Part shown: positions 22,790 through 34,517 of the stretch, one piece after another
How the letters are laid out: every line of letters starts with the position of its first letter
How positions within the stretch are numbered: position 1 is the first letter of the stretch
From: Hemibagrus wyckioides
Lineage: Eukaryota; Chordata; Actinopteri; Siluriformes; Bagridae
Assembly (NCBI RefSeq): GCF_019097595.1
Contig: NC_080722.1
Span: forward strand, 19,354,630 to 19,418,629
Reading direction: 5' to 3'
DNA: 64,000 bases
Position numbers and translations under genes: made by a program
The notes under the pieces: generated by a model
Told to the model about the DNA's origin: nothing
Databases searched by the model: none
The model's input: the letters and a program-made list of their open reading frames with translations, nothing else

Positions 22790-23142
22790 ATCCTGTGTGT
22801 GTGTGTGTGCTTGTGTGTGTGTGTGTGTGCTTGTGTGTGTGCGTGTGTGCTTGTGTGTACGTATGTGTGTGTACGTATGTATGTGTGTGTTTGTGTGTGT
22901 GTGTGTGTGTGTGCTTGTGTGTGTGTGTCCGCGTGAGTGTGTGCGTGCTTGTGTGTGTGTGTGTGTTCATGTGTGTCTGTATGTGTGTGAGTGTGCGCGT
23001 GTGTGCATTCATTCTTTGTGTGTTAATGTGTTTATGTTTGTGTATGTGTGTGTGTGTGTTCATGCGTGCATGTGTGTGTGTGTGTGTGTGTGTGTGTTCA
23101 TGCACGTGTGTGTGTGTGTTCATGTGTGTGTGTGTGTGATTT
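22790..23142. repeat. (GT)n-rich array
   Basis: GT runs with interspersed GCTTGTGTG, TACGTATG and TTCATGTG words, about 350 bases. Open frames in it are Cys-Val or His-Thr repeats only. Confidence 0.93.
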
Positions 23143-23932
23143 CATTGTTTCCTTCACTTGGCGTCTGAAAGATAATTACAGGTAAAAGATTCCATCAGTT
23201 AAGATTAGCATGAAAGTTAAAGCTACAAACGTTGTGGTTTCCATGGTAACACCCCAACAACAAGGAAGGCAGCTGCTTTGTACAGTTTATCTCTTAATGA
23301 TAAATACATTCTTCAGGGCTGAGAGTCAGGAGAGCAAAAGTAAATACAGTGGCAGTGTTTCTTGAGGAAAAGAAAACACTTTAAATATTCAGTTTATTTG
23401 AAGCTCTATCAGTTTGGTGGAATTCAGTTGAAGCCAGCGACACGGTAAGCATGCATCAAAGAATAAACAAACAAACAAACAAAAGCATGCAGGTGAAATG
23501 ATCAGCTCCGAGCAGCTGGGAAAATATGTGTGAATATTAAATATTAAAGCTGTGTAAACTCATCAGTCTGATCTTTAGTCTACACAATTGCGTATTGTGT
23601 GAAATGAAATATTTAATCTATGATCTAGCGTGTAGCGTTGTTTCTGGTGCTGGTAAAGCGCAGGGTGGAATGACTAGCGGTCCCTTCTCGCCCGTTATCC
23701 AGGTGGCTGATACGCTGGGTTGATGTATAACGGCAGCGTGAAGCTGATTTAGCGGAATGGATGTGTCGCATCTGCTCATTCCACCCTTCCAATTACAGAG
23801 TCTGGAAAGCTGAAGCCTGAGTGAGAAATCACAGCATCTTCCCTCCAATCGCTTTCAGTCACAGACGCACGTCTCAGGACAGCGATGTTTTTCTTTCTAT
23901 GCTTCTTGTTGACTTACATGACAGCGAGAGCT
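23143..23932. other. Intron 1 sequence, no gene seen
   Basis: Non-repetitive apart from a short CAAA run near 23470. The part from about 23590 to 23870 has the even composition of unique DNA, but no splice-bounded frame was found. Confidence 0.45.
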
Positions 23933-25262
23933 GGTAGAGGAGACTGGACATGTGAGACGTGTGGAGAATGAACACGCTTGAGATGTTTGGACACCAGACA
24001 CATGAGAAGTCTGGAGAGTGAACGCACGTGAGAAAGCTGGAAAGTGAATACATGTGAGATGTCTGGAGGCTGAACACACGTGAGACGGCTGGAGGCTGAA
24101 CGCACATGAGATGTCTGGAGACTGAACACATGTGAGACGGCTGGAGGCTGAATGCACATGAGATGTCTGGAGACTGAACACATGTGAGACGGCTGGAGGC
24201 TGAATAAACATGAGATGTCTGGAGACTGAACACACGTGAGACGACTGGAGACTGAACACACGTGAGACAGCTGGAGACTGAATGCACGTGAGATGTCTGG
24301 AGACTGAACACATGTGAGACAGCTGGAGACTGAATGCACGTGAGATGTCTGGAGACCAGACATTTGAGACATCTGGAGGCCAAACACACATGAGACATCT
24401 GGAGACTGACTCACGTGAGACGTCTGGAGACTGAACACATCTCAGTTGTCTGGAGACTGACTCAAGTGAGACATCTGGAGACTGAACACATCTGAGTTGT
24501 CTGGAGACTGACTCAGGTGAGACATCTAGAGACTGAACACATAATAGATGTCTGGAGACTGAACACAGGTAAGATTTCTGTAGATGGAAACACATGAGAC
24601 GTCGGGAGTCTGAACACACGTGAGACATCTAGAGACCAGGCACGTGAGACGTTCTGGTGTCTGAACACACGTGAGATATCTGGAGACTAAATACATGTGA
24701 GACGTCTGGAGTCTGAACACATGAGACATCTAGAGACCAGACACATGAGACGTCTGGAGTCTGAACACACGGGAAACGTCTGAAGACTGAACACATGTGA
24801 GACGTCTAGAGACCAGACACGTGAGATGTCTGGAGTCTGAACACATGAGACATCTAGAGACCAGACACATGAGACGTCTGGAGTCTGAACACACGGGAAA
24901 CGTCTGAAGACTGAACACATGTGAGACGTCTAGAGACCAGACACGTGAGATGTCTGGAGTCTGAACACACGTGAGTTGTCTGGAGACTAAACACACGTGA
25001 GATGTCTGGAAACACATAGGAGACGTCTGGAGACCAGACACATGAGACGTCTGGAGTACAAACACACGTGAAACATCTGGAGACTAAATATACGTGAGGC
25101 ATCTACAGACCTGACACATGAGATGTCTGGAGTCTGAACGCACATAAGATGTCTGAAGACCAGACACATGAGAAGTCGGAAGACCAGACACGTGAGATTT
25201 CTGGAGACTAAACACATGTGAGATGTCTGGAGACCGAACATGTGAGAGTTCTGGAACATGTG
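23933..25262. repeat. 26-bp minisatellite (CTGGAGACTGAACACA unit)
   Basis: About 50 units of roughly 26 bases, each built from GAGATGTCTGGAGACTGAAC followed by ACATGT or a variant. Two regions are more alike internally: 24060-24350 (CGGCTGGAGGCTGAA variants) and 24630-24990, where a block of about 110 bases is repeated almost exactly (24721-24838 and 24841-24958). Because 26 is not a multiple of three, all three minus-strand frames read similar Ser-Arg-His-Leu repeats. None is a gene. Confidence 0.93.
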
Positions 25263-26411
25263 AGAATGATTAATGAGTAACTGTTCTAACCATCTGCGTC
25301 ATCTCTTCTTGACACAAGCCTCATTGGCATGTTTGAACTTGAAATAATCTCTGATTCATTCATTGTTCACTTGGATAAATTTCCAAATCGAATCAGAAGA
25401 AGATCATGGTAAAAGTGCAGGAACAAGAGACAAGATGAAAGAAACCGGAAACATGGAGGAAAACAGATCGGAATTCTGTGTGACAACTAAAAACTAAAAA
25501 ACAATCTTTATCCAGGAAGATGGTTTTTCATCTGTAATGAATGAAGCTCATCATTCCGTATTGTTCAGGAGAATGCCACAGTTCTGGGAGTGGGGTCAGT
25601 GTTAGCGTCTGGGAGTTACAGCCAGGAGGTCAGCCATCTTCTCATTTTGTTCAGCGTATGGAAGAATCACAAGCTGCCATTATCAACATGATTACACCTA
25701 TAAATCACCTGGACTCTAATGGACACGTCTAATAAAAACTGATTTCACAGAAGATTCTGGGAAAAAAAAAAACGCTTCCGAATTTTATTTATATTCACTC
25801 TGTGGAATTTATGCTAAAAACGTTTTGCATATAAATATGAGTCAGAAAAAGTAGAAAGGCTGAAGGAAGACCAGCACAAGAGCGCCAGCGTTTCAGTGAT
25901 TTTACTGATTCAAATGAGTCGTGAAGCATGGAGCGAAGCCTGAATTGAGGTCAGGTGACTTCTGCTCAGGGCCAAGTGTAATTCCCACTGTGGTCTTTCC
26001 CAATAACTTCTCGGAGTTAATCACGTCTTTGACTTGTTCTTGAGACTTTATAGTAATCCTCTCACGGGAAATGCTTCTACATGGTTGTCGCATGGTTATA
26101 GCAACATGTTGATAAAACGCTTCAGTACACATGCACTGCACCATCAACGACTCACCAACGACCGACAGCACCGAGGAAAAGAAAAGGAGGAAATGAGCAG
26201 CGGCTCAGAGCTTTCTATGTCTGAAATAATCACCAGGCCTTGCATTTGAAAAATCACAGGTGAATCAATATTAGCATTTTTATTGAATCATAGAGAATAT
26301 GACTCTGTTGAATCACTGGCTGTGATATATGTGTGTGTGTGTGCGCGTGTGTGTGGCTTCAAATTGAGCTCAAGTGTATGATCTGTTGAATAGTGAAAGG
26401 ACGAAAGGACG
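25263..26411. other. Intron 1 sequence, no gene seen
   Basis: Ordinary DNA with a short GT run near 26330-26355. The segment 25920-26250 is non-repetitive and might be constrained, but there is no coding signature. Confidence 0.45.
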
Positions 26412-26464
26412 CTCTCTCTATCTATCTCTGTCTCTCTGTCTCTCTCTCTCTCTCTGTCTTTCTC

Positions 26465-26498
<34 letters not shown>
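26412..26498. repeat. (CT)n-rich run
   Basis: TCTC and TGTC repeats with a CCCC interruption. Similar short runs follow at 26781-26814 (CA), 26892-26918 (CT) and 26919-26940 (TTTTC). Confidence 0.9.
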
Positions 26499-27018
26499 GA
26501 AGTATCGACGGATGGCCGCTGCAGGATTTATTCGATCTTTGTTTCTTATCTGATTCTGCAGGTTAAAACCCCAGCCTGGGCAAAAAATCAGCATCATACA
26601 CCCCCCCCCCCAAAAAAAAAACTGCACAGCAGTCATTCTCATTCGATTCATTCGATTCACTGATTCACTCGACTCACTGAATCACGAGCCTTTCTTAAAA
26701 TTTCTCTCACGTTGCATACAAAGTTGAAGCTTCTAGCTTGAAAAGAGGAGGAGGGGGTCAGTTCTCAGTTCTCAGCCCTCCCACACACACATACACACAC
26801 ACACACACACACACGCTCTTCAGGTCTAGCCAAATCCGAGATCCTTTTCTTTTCGCTCCAACTTATTGCACGCGCATGAATTATACATTACTCTCTCTCT
26901 CTCTCTCTCTCTCTCTTCTTTTCTTTTCTTTTCTTTTTTTATTGCACTCATCATCATCATCACTTCCACCCCCCTCACTCATCAGACCCTTGGCGTGCTC
27001 ATTTAATCTCTTACATTT
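26499..27018. other. Intron 1 sequence, low complexity, no gene seen
   Basis: Short CA, CT, poly-C and poly-A runs separated by ordinary bases. No exon recognised. Confidence 0.5.
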
Positions 27019-27110
27019 CTAAGTGCATAAGTGTCTGGTCTTTTTTATGATTTTTTTTTTAACATTAAGGGAGTCGGTATTGACCACTTGACGCATCACG
27101 AGCTCCTTAC

Positions 27111-27192
27111 CGATGTGAATGATGGAGTCCGCTCGCGCGCCGTCGCACCGCAGCATACCGAACGCGACGCAGATCACCAGCAGCAGTTCCAT
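27111..27192 (-). CDS. grid1: grid1 exon 1 coding part, signal peptide of glutamate receptor delta-1
   Basis: Encodes 27 residues plus the first base of a Gly codon: a hydrophobic signal peptide starting MELLLVICVAFG, an Ala-Arg-Ala cleavage region, then DSIIHI, the mature N-terminus shared by GluD1 and GluD2. The donor follows at once, G then GTAAGGA. Phase 1 fits exon 2 exactly, giving [15 protein letters not shown] across the junction. The ATG is the first in its frame, with an in-frame TAA 34 codons upstream (27294-27292). It has G at -3 and G at +4, a good initiation context. The signal peptide sequence itself is not conserved in this family; the identification rests on the mature end, the phase and exon 2. 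Confidence 0.95.
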
Positions 27193-27493
27193 TTCCGATC
27201 CTCTCCGCTCGCGCGCCGCGCATCCACGCGTTTCTTGCGTTTTATCCTCCCTCACGCGCTCGCTCGTTAGGTTTGCACCCTCGCAGTATATTTACGTATG
27301 TATGTATTTATGTATATTATTTTTTAATCCTTAAATGCGGAGTGTCCAGGGATTGCAAATAAAAGAAAATTTTAAAAAATAAAAAAACTGTAATGCGCGC
27401 AATCCGGGCTCCCGTTCACCGCAGGTCTCGCGCCGAATCTGAGAGGCATGAACGAGCTGCAAACGGAGAAGGAGGAGGAAGAGGAGGGCTGCG

Positions 27494-27536
<43 letters not shown>

Positions 27537-27676
27537 CGCCGTGCCACGTGACTGCGGAGGAGCTCTAATGCGGAGAAGCGGAGCCGCGCGCGGAGAGACG
27601 GAGTCGGAGTCGGTGACACGGAGATGGGTGATGCTGCGCGCGAGGATGGAGGCGTGAGGCACTCTCATCAAGGAGT

Positions 27677-27710
<34 letters not shown>

Positions 27711-28020
27711 ACGCGCGCGCGCGCGCGTGTGTGTGTACGGGTATGATGTGCATGAGACACCAACGCTGGTTTCCCGGTCCAGCTTCAGGCAGTAAACTTT
27801 TTTTAAGTGCCATCCAGGATGCTAAGGTGTTTATCCCAAAAAAAAAGTCTGACGAGGGGGGAAAAGGAAAATATTTTCATGCAACAAACCGGAAACGATT
27901 AGCGCGTGAAAGGATGTCAGGATGGAACTCGAGGATTCGCCGCGCGCATCTCAGAGGACGGAAGCGGGACTTGAGGGACTGGTAACGAAAGGACACGACC
28001 GATCCGGCGTGTGTGTGTGT
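27193..28020 (-). promoter_or_regulatory. CpG-rich 5' UTR and probable promoter region of grid1
   Basis: CpG dinucleotides, rare over most of the window, are dense here, mainly at 27120-27275, 27395-27660 and 27700-27970. This lies directly upstream of the exon 1 ATG on the minus strand, where a CpG-island promoter is expected for a neuronal receptor gene. A CT run (27497-27537) and a GT/GC run (27676-27735) interrupt it. I see no convincing TATA box and cannot place the start site. An additional non-coding 5' exon is possible. Confidence 0.6.
27676..27735. repeat. Alternating GT/GC tract (Z-DNA candidate)
   Basis: A (GT)n run passes directly into ACGCGCGCGCGCGCG and back into (TG)n, giving about 60 bases of near-perfect purine-pyrimidine alternation. 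It lies about 490-540 bp upstream of the grid1 ATG, within the CpG-rich region. GC alternation is the strongest Z-forming sequence known. Confidence 0.85.
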
Positions 28021-28194
28021 GTGTGTGTGTGTGACATAGTTATGTTATTTTTCTAACATGGCATTTTTAATACTATTCCATTTCATATGTGTTTATAGAT
28101 TGAACTCGAAACATGACTAGATTTAAAAGGAAATGTTTACTGAAGACGCCTTCTGTTAAAATGTTCAAGAAGGAAAGAAAAAAAGAAAGAAGGA

Positions 28195-28198
<4 letters not shown>
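28021..28198. other. Upstream flank, no gene seen
   Basis: Begins in the end of a GT run (28008-28033), then A/T-rich DNA with AAAG repeats near 28168-28195. Confidence 0.5.

Positions 28199-28275
<77 letters not shown>
28199..28275. repeat. (GATA)n microsatellite
   Basis: About 19 perfect GATA units. Long perfect tetranucleotide runs like this are usually polymorphic. Confidence 0.97.
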
Positions 28276-29930
28276 AGTGTGAGGTGATCTGCGCCTGGCG
28301 GCTCTGCACGGAGCTGAAGACGGAGCGGAAAGTCACATGATAATACTCTTACTCTTACAATTAAAGGATATTTCTTGCAGGCTCGTGCGAAACCGGAAAT
28401 GTCCCTTAATTGTTTGGTTAAGTGTATTGCGCGCGCGGGAAAGTGGAGAGCTCATAGCCGACATGATCTGCTTCTCCTTTTTTTTTCTTTTTTTTTGAGA
28501 AATAAATAATAAATGGATGGAAATGATAATAAAGCTTAGATATAAATCATTGCTGTGTGCGCATGACTATGAAGTAGATGAGGACTGATTCATTTATAGC
28601 TGTCCATTTATTTTATTTCCGCATGATTTTGAGTGTGTGTTTTTTTGGTGTGTGCTGCATGAAATATGAGTTTTGATCTCTGAGTTGTTGCATGTTGAAC
28701 CAGGAAGTTGTGATTGGTTGATTGATTGATTGATTGATTGACTGTGCTTTATGAGATTTATGACGCTCTCTGTGGTGTGTTAGTGAGAGTGGAGGATTAG
28801 TAAAGAGTTGCAGGAGCATAAATATTGGCACTTATTGAGCTGAGATGCAGAGATTGACAGATATCGATGAGAGGATGAAGATCCACAGGCTGTGATGTGA
28901 AGAGAAAGTGCGCCGCTGCTGGACTGAGCCGGGATTTGTCCGGGAGCGAGGAGGGGGAAAAAATATCACATGCATGTCACGTATGATGATGCGATTTTCA
29001 CGTGTGATGCTGTGAACAATGTGCGATGGCATGCACGTGAAAAGGGAATGTGTTTCAACATGTTTATGGTAAACTACATGTAATAAACAAAAATATGCAT
29101 GTGCAAAATTTATGACTCAGAAAGAGTAAAAAAAAAAAAAAAGTCACGTGTGGAATTAAACAGCTCAGTGTTGTTTTTGTGCAATTGAATTACTTACTTG
29201 CAAAAGAAATCATGAGCAACATGTGAGTAAAATGTGCTAAATAAAACCTGTGATAAATAAATATATTATGTGTAGATATAAAAATCACATGTGGAAATAA
29301 ATGAATCATTTGCGGGAGAAATAAATGTCATGAATCATGTTTTTCCACAAAAAAATTAATTATTAATTTTCACAAATTCACACGAAAACTAAATGAATCA
29401 TGATTTTAAAAAATAATAATAATAATAACATGAGAAAGTAAATGTTTTATTTAAAAAAAAATAATTAAATGGGAAAATAAATCTTTAAAAATAACATCAA
29501 AATAACTGAATTATTTCTAAATAAAAATCTAATTATGCAAAAAAAAAAAAAAGTCAGTAAAAAATAAAAATGCATGTACTATATGTGAAAAGTCTGTGTA
29601 TACAGCATGTGTGATACATGGTATGTTCAGACACGTGCCTTCATGGCCAACACGTGATAAAGTTTGAGGACCTCACACATGGATCTTCTGTAGCTTCGGC
29701 AAAGTCTCTACTGTCCTCAGGAATTCCAGAAAGAGGGAATGCTGTGAATGATCCTGAGGGTGATCCGTAGCCAGAGGGATGATCCATGACTGTCAGAGAT
29801 GAGATTATAAAGAATGTCACTTGTTTTGACGAGTTAACATAACTATTATATATTATATAGTATATGTATTATATAGTTAAATATTATATTATATAATTTT
29901 ATAGTATTGTAAAAGTTCTTATACAACATA
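28276..29930. other. Intergenic sequence, no gene seen
   Basis: CpG-containing at first (28276-28440), then A/T-rich. A (GATT)n run lies at about 28711-28742. From 29280 to 29560 words such as AATAAATGAATCAT and AAAATAAT recur loosely, resembling the array at 59800-60450. Confidence 0.5.
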
Positions 29931-30376
29931 CACCAATCAGGCATAACATTATGAGCAGTGAGAGGTGAAGTGAATAACACTGATGATCTCCTCATCATGG
30001 CACCTGTTAGTGGGTGGGATATATTAGGCAGCAAGTGAACATTTTGTCCTCCATCATTCAGCATCTCCAAAACTGCAGCTCTTGTGGGGTATTCCCGGTC
30101 TGCAGTGGTCAGTATCTATCAAAAGTGGTCCAAGAAAGGAACAGTGGTGAACCGGAGACAGGGTCATGAGCGGCCAAGGCTCACTGATGCACGCGGGGAG
30201 CGAAGGCTGGCCCGTGTGATCCGATCCAACAGACGAGCTACTGTTGCTCAAATTGCTGAAGAAGTTAATGCTGGTTCTGATAGAAATATCAGAATACACA
30301 GTGCATGACGGGTCAGGGCAAAGGGGGGGCCAACACAATATGAGACAGGTGGTCATAATGTTATGCCTGATCAGTG
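29931..30376 (+). mobile_element. Tc1-like element, internally deleted derivative
   Basis: A 446-bp element flanked by TA (29929-29930 and 30377-30378). Its ends are inverted: CACCAATCAGGCATAACATT at the left and AATGTTATGCCTGATCAGTG at the right. The interior keeps the DNA-binding part of a Tc1 transposase, with GYSRSAVVSIYQKWSKKGTV and the RPRLTD AT-hook-like motif. It then jumps to the 3' end, where GGGGGCCAACACAATATGA corresponds to the usual GGPTQY terminus. The catalytic core is lost, so it could move only if supplied in trans by another element's transposase. It lies about 2.7 kb upstream of the grid1 ATG. Confidence 0.9.
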
Positions 30377-31180
30377 TAGTTTCATCATCATAATAATTAT
30401 TATCTAGAGTGTTGTTATACATATTTAACTAGTGTCCTGTAGACAAAGGGTCTATAAGATGTTACTGTAGTCTTTCTCCTGTGTGAATATCCGCAGGACT
30501 GAACGCCGCGTGCGAGCTCATAATTGAAAGTGTTAGTGTTGGAGTTTGTGTGCAACTTAACACACACCACAAACTCCTGACTACTGATCTAATACCAGTT
30601 TAAAATGAACAGAACAAGATTCATTCCTTCCATGCGAGACATGCAGAGACGACTGCAGACTCGTAATATTTTAAAGGAGATTTTAGGGAGATTAGGGAGG
30701 AGAGAATCCTACCACCTTCACCACTGTAGAATTTATCTGAGGATGTCAAAAGTGAAAAATGATACACCAAAATGATGCACCAAAAAGCTGTTGTAAAAAG
30801 AAAAGAAAAGAAAAAGGAATAAGTGGGAAATGATTATCAGAGGACTGTCACTCCGACCTCCCTCTGGTCACATCATACATCACGGCTCACTAACGTCATT
30901 ATCATTTTCATATAATTTAATAAAACAGCTTATGACTAGGTTTTATTAACTCCATCAAGCCATCTGTCCATTTTCCAGCGTCATGTTAATGAGAAATCCA
31001 GTGTAGAAGCAGACACTGGACCCAGAATGCAATGCAGCTATATGAGACTGTTGAGACTCATTCTCAGTTAGTTAGTGATGTATCAGAAAAAAACACTAAT
31101 TGCAAAGAAAAAATAACACTGTTTAGCATCACAGAGCTGTAAACAACAGACATATGGGACATCTAGACCTGTTAAACACC
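30377..31180. other. Intergenic sequence, no gene seen
   Basis: Ordinary DNA with no recognised feature. Confidence 0.5.
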
Positions 31181-31184
31181 TTAG

Positions 31185-31870
31185 AGCCTTTTGTTTGAAC
31201 CCACACATTTCTCAAGTGATCAAAAATACAGGGACACGTGAGTGACAGGTGTTGGTGTTCAGGTGTGTCCTGAAATGTCTACTCAGGGTCTGAGTTCCTG
31301 GGTTTCACTCTGAAGACTGTGTTTGTTGTTAAAAAGGAAAAACCAACATGAAGACCAGAGAGCTGTCTATGGGAGAAAAGTAAAACATGTTGAAGCTGAG
31401 AAAAGAGACAAACACTGAGCATAGACAATACAACAATGAAGGTCTTGCATGTCTGCTTCTGGAACATTCTCAATAATCTTTACTGATGATGGAGCTCACC
31501 ATGGTACGTCAGAAACGTCTACAGAAACATTCTGTCTGAATTTACAGAGAAATGTGTCCAATCTAATCAGGAGGAACATCATCATGGAGCAAGACAACGA
31601 TCCCAAACACACACTGCAGCTGACTACAGGACTTCATCAGAGGGAAAGTGGAAGGTTTTAGACTGGACAAGTCAAACAGCAGACCTGAACACAACTGACC
31701 AGCATTTCACCCCCTGATGAGGAGACCAAAGAGAGAAACGTCCTGAAACACAACAACTGAAAGAAGTCTTGAGGATTGATGCAGTTATTACAAGCGAGAA
31801 TTATTATTAAGTGTTAATTACTTTAATACTGTCTATGCCAGAACTTTTGCTCACCTAAAAACTGGTGGTT
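31185..31870 (+). pseudogene. Decayed Tc1-like transposase
   Basis: Scattered pieces of a Tc1 transposase on the plus strand, broken by stops and frameshifts. Near 31348 an N-terminal fragment reads MKTRELSMGEK followed by a stop. At about 31583 comes the second catalytic motif region, MEQDNDPKHT, and near 31680 a broken version of the SPDLNP motif. The first catalytic Asp region and the full C-terminus cannot be recovered. The sequence CAGAACTTTTGCTCACCTAA near 31840 looks like an element end. It is a different and older Tc1 family from the intact one at 35619. Outer limits are approximate. Confidence 0.75.
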
Positions 31871-32044
31871 AAGCTGTTTAAGACGTCTAGATTTACATGT
31901 CGGGAAATGGAAGCTGTGGTTCTGATCTATCGTCTGATTTATATTTCAATCTCCAACCCAAACGCAAACAAGTGCTTATAATGCTTTAAAAGAGCTGGCA
32001 AAAATCAGGAAAGGCCTTAGTATGGGTACAAAAAAAAGGGTAAA

Positions 32045-32096
<52 letters not shown>

Positions 32097-34210
32097 ACAG
32101 AGAGAGAGAGAGACATATCAACCAACTACAGTCCACCAACTACACATCCACCAACCACGCGTCCACCAAGTATATGTCCATCAAGTATTTTGTGTTGACC
32201 TGCTACACAAACACACACAAATTCACTACACACTCTGATGCTGAATGCAATTAGACAGGAGGAAATTGTCTCCGAACTGTGGAGCTGCATTAGTGACTCG
32301 GTGCAGGTTCAGTGACCCGTAGGGGGAAACATGATTTATTCTGGAAGCTGTGGACCAAGAAGTGTTTGTAATAGCTTTCCACTCACCTGAACAAAGTATC
32401 GGGGAAGCACAGAGTCACCGAAAACAAATGCATTGCCCATTAGGCATGAGTAATTTATTAGGACCTCATTAAAAACCTTTTGAACTTATAATAACAAAGC
32501 ATCACTTCTACTCACTGACTCGCTCTTTCTGTGTCTCTATCTGTGAAAGAGCCTCGAGTGTAACGGAAAGTTGGAGCAGGATGTTGGATTTATTGGTCAA
32601 CTGTTGCAACCAAAGGAAAATAATAATCATCTCAAAAAATCAGTTCAACCTAATAGAGTAAAATTTCATGCACAAAAATCGACCACTGGAATCGATCCAC
32701 CGACCCACACACACTTGTGATTCTAATACAACACAGTATTAAGATTCTTATCCTCAAAAGAGTACGGAATTACAAACTGGGGTCATTTAAATCCTCGATA
32801 ACAAGAAACATTGGTATAAATGAAGTGTTAATGGATGGCGAGGTGCGAGGCTATGTGCCCATTACAGTGAAGGGTCAGATGGAAATAGCCCTGGTGGCTC
32901 AGGACTAAAGGAAGTAGAAGAGTAGGTTATGTATGCATTCTTATGTATGCATCAGAGGCCTTTTATAGGCTCCATCCATGAGGTGATGATTTTGCTATTA
33001 GTATTAAAACGCTAGCAACTCTAATCACTTGTGGAACCATGCTGCCTTATTTTTGTTATTATAAATATATAGTAAGTATCTCTGTATTTCAGATTTATTT
33101 GCTATAATATTTCACTCTTTAAGGTTAAATAGTGGTCCATTAGCTCCAAGAGGCGCAGATGATTAAAACAACACCATGTTCTTTAGGCACTCGAACTAAT
33201 GGAACCCAATAAGCATCTGTAGCTGGGTTTCTGGGAGTGAATTGAGTTTTAACGCATCCTACAGCTTGTATCGAACATTTGCATCAATGTTTATTACATT
33301 TCCCGCTAGTCACTCTAGTATTATTAAAAAGACAGCAGCGTGATTATAATATGAATTCCGCCGTGCTGCTTTTGTTTCTTGGCCCTTTGCAAGCCCACAA
33401 ATGGACACTTTCACTTCTTGTTTGCGTCATTTTTAAATTAATCCTAGTTATTGTTCAAACCCCTGGCCTCCATTAATGCAGCAAATGGCTTGAGTATAGC
33501 ACAGCTGTGGTTGCCATATGTGCAGCAAAACAAACTGTCCTTTCCTCTTACAGACTGTCAGCCATTGCTAACACCACAGAGGCTGCGGAACTTAAAAACC
33601 ATGAGCGCTACTCTCGTGACTGATGAATGCACACCGGTGGAGAAGTTTAGCATCCAATCAGGTTCATCATGTTAGTAAAACTATCACGCTAATTTATCAT
33701 CAGCTCTGACCTTCTCATGCTACACAACGTATTTAGGGCTTTTAGCTGTGTGTGTGTGTGTGTGTGTGAACACCATACACAATTCCCCAGACTACAGCAC
33801 GGAGATTAAGGCTTGTGTACAATGAAGCGTCTCCATCTAATTTAAAAAGCAGTTGTGGTAGGTTCGGTTAGATTCGCTAACATTAACCGGCAATGTTTTC
33901 TTTGCTAATGCCAGGCTGTGATACACATCATGTAATGGTGAAACGCCTTCAGGGAATCATTATGATATTTAAGCCGTATCGTTCTAGCTAGACTGACAGA
34001 GTTAATAGGATTTAGGGTATTATGATAGTCCTTCTGGTTAGCATTGGGACTTAATAGAGGCTTTGGATGGTTTTGACTTTTAGACAGTTAGGGAATTTGT
34101 CTGCTGAGGAGATAAACATTTCTGTGTATTTAAGTGTGTGAAAAACGTGAAGTTGTAAGTGCAGTGTATTTAACACCAGGTTCTGGCTAAATATTTGAAC
34201 TAAGGCTGAC
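31871..34210. other. Intergenic sequence with possible conserved non-coding DNA
   Basis: Holds a (GA)n run at 32046-32115 and a (GT)n run at 33747-33769. The section from about 33130 to 33960 is non-repetitive, with many TAAT/ATTA and CAAATGG words and no open frame, the texture of vertebrate non-coding regulatory DNA. No exon was found. The regulatory reading is inference. Confidence 0.4.
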
Positions 34211-34440
34211 ATAAGTTAAGTTGCTTTTATTTGTCACATATACACAGTGAAATTTTTTCTTTGCATATACCATCCATGAGAGTCAGGTTCAGAACACAGG
34301 GTCAGCCAGCACTCCTGGACTAGGGTTGGTTGGGGGCCTTACTCAAGGGCCCAATGGTGACAGCTTGGCAGTGCTGGGTCTTGAACCCCAGTCTTCCGGT
34401 CAACAACCCAGAGCCTTAACCACTTGAGCTACCACCGCCC
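34211..34440 (-). mobile_element. tRNA-derived SINE (second family), copy 2
   Basis: Minus-strand copy of the family at 22035 and 56074. Its head, read on the minus strand, is GGGCGGTGGTAGCTCAAGTG with box A, followed by a box B-like GGTTCAAGACCC, then the body with GGGCCCTTGAGTAAGGCC and a tail matching TTTATTTGTCACA. No clear target duplication was found. Confidence 0.8.
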
Positions 34441-34517
34441 AAGTGAAAGCACACTGGAGTATCAGGAGGACGTCTGTTAGACATTTAGTTCATGATATAG
34501 TTACAGATTTATTTTTT

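Larger units (their letters stand above)
22644..27110 (-). other. grid1: grid1 intron 1 (4467 bp)
   Basis: Bounded by the exon 1 donor (G then GTAAGGA at 27111/27110) and the exon 2 acceptor. Contains a GT array, a 26-bp minisatellite, pyrimidine-rich runs and about 2.5 kb of ordinary DNA. No extra coding exon was seen. Confidence 0.9.

Noticed and set aside
23874..24628. Minus-strand frames of 174 to 243 codons with recurring Ser-Arg-His-Leu
   Set aside because: The 26-bp minisatellite gives similar products in all three frames, so none is selected.
27019..27255. Extending grid1 exon 1 through the full 78-codon frame
   Set aside because: Beyond the GTAAGGA donor the frame is intron, and upstream of the ATG it begins at a GTG; the family match is limited to the part from the ATG to DSIIHI.
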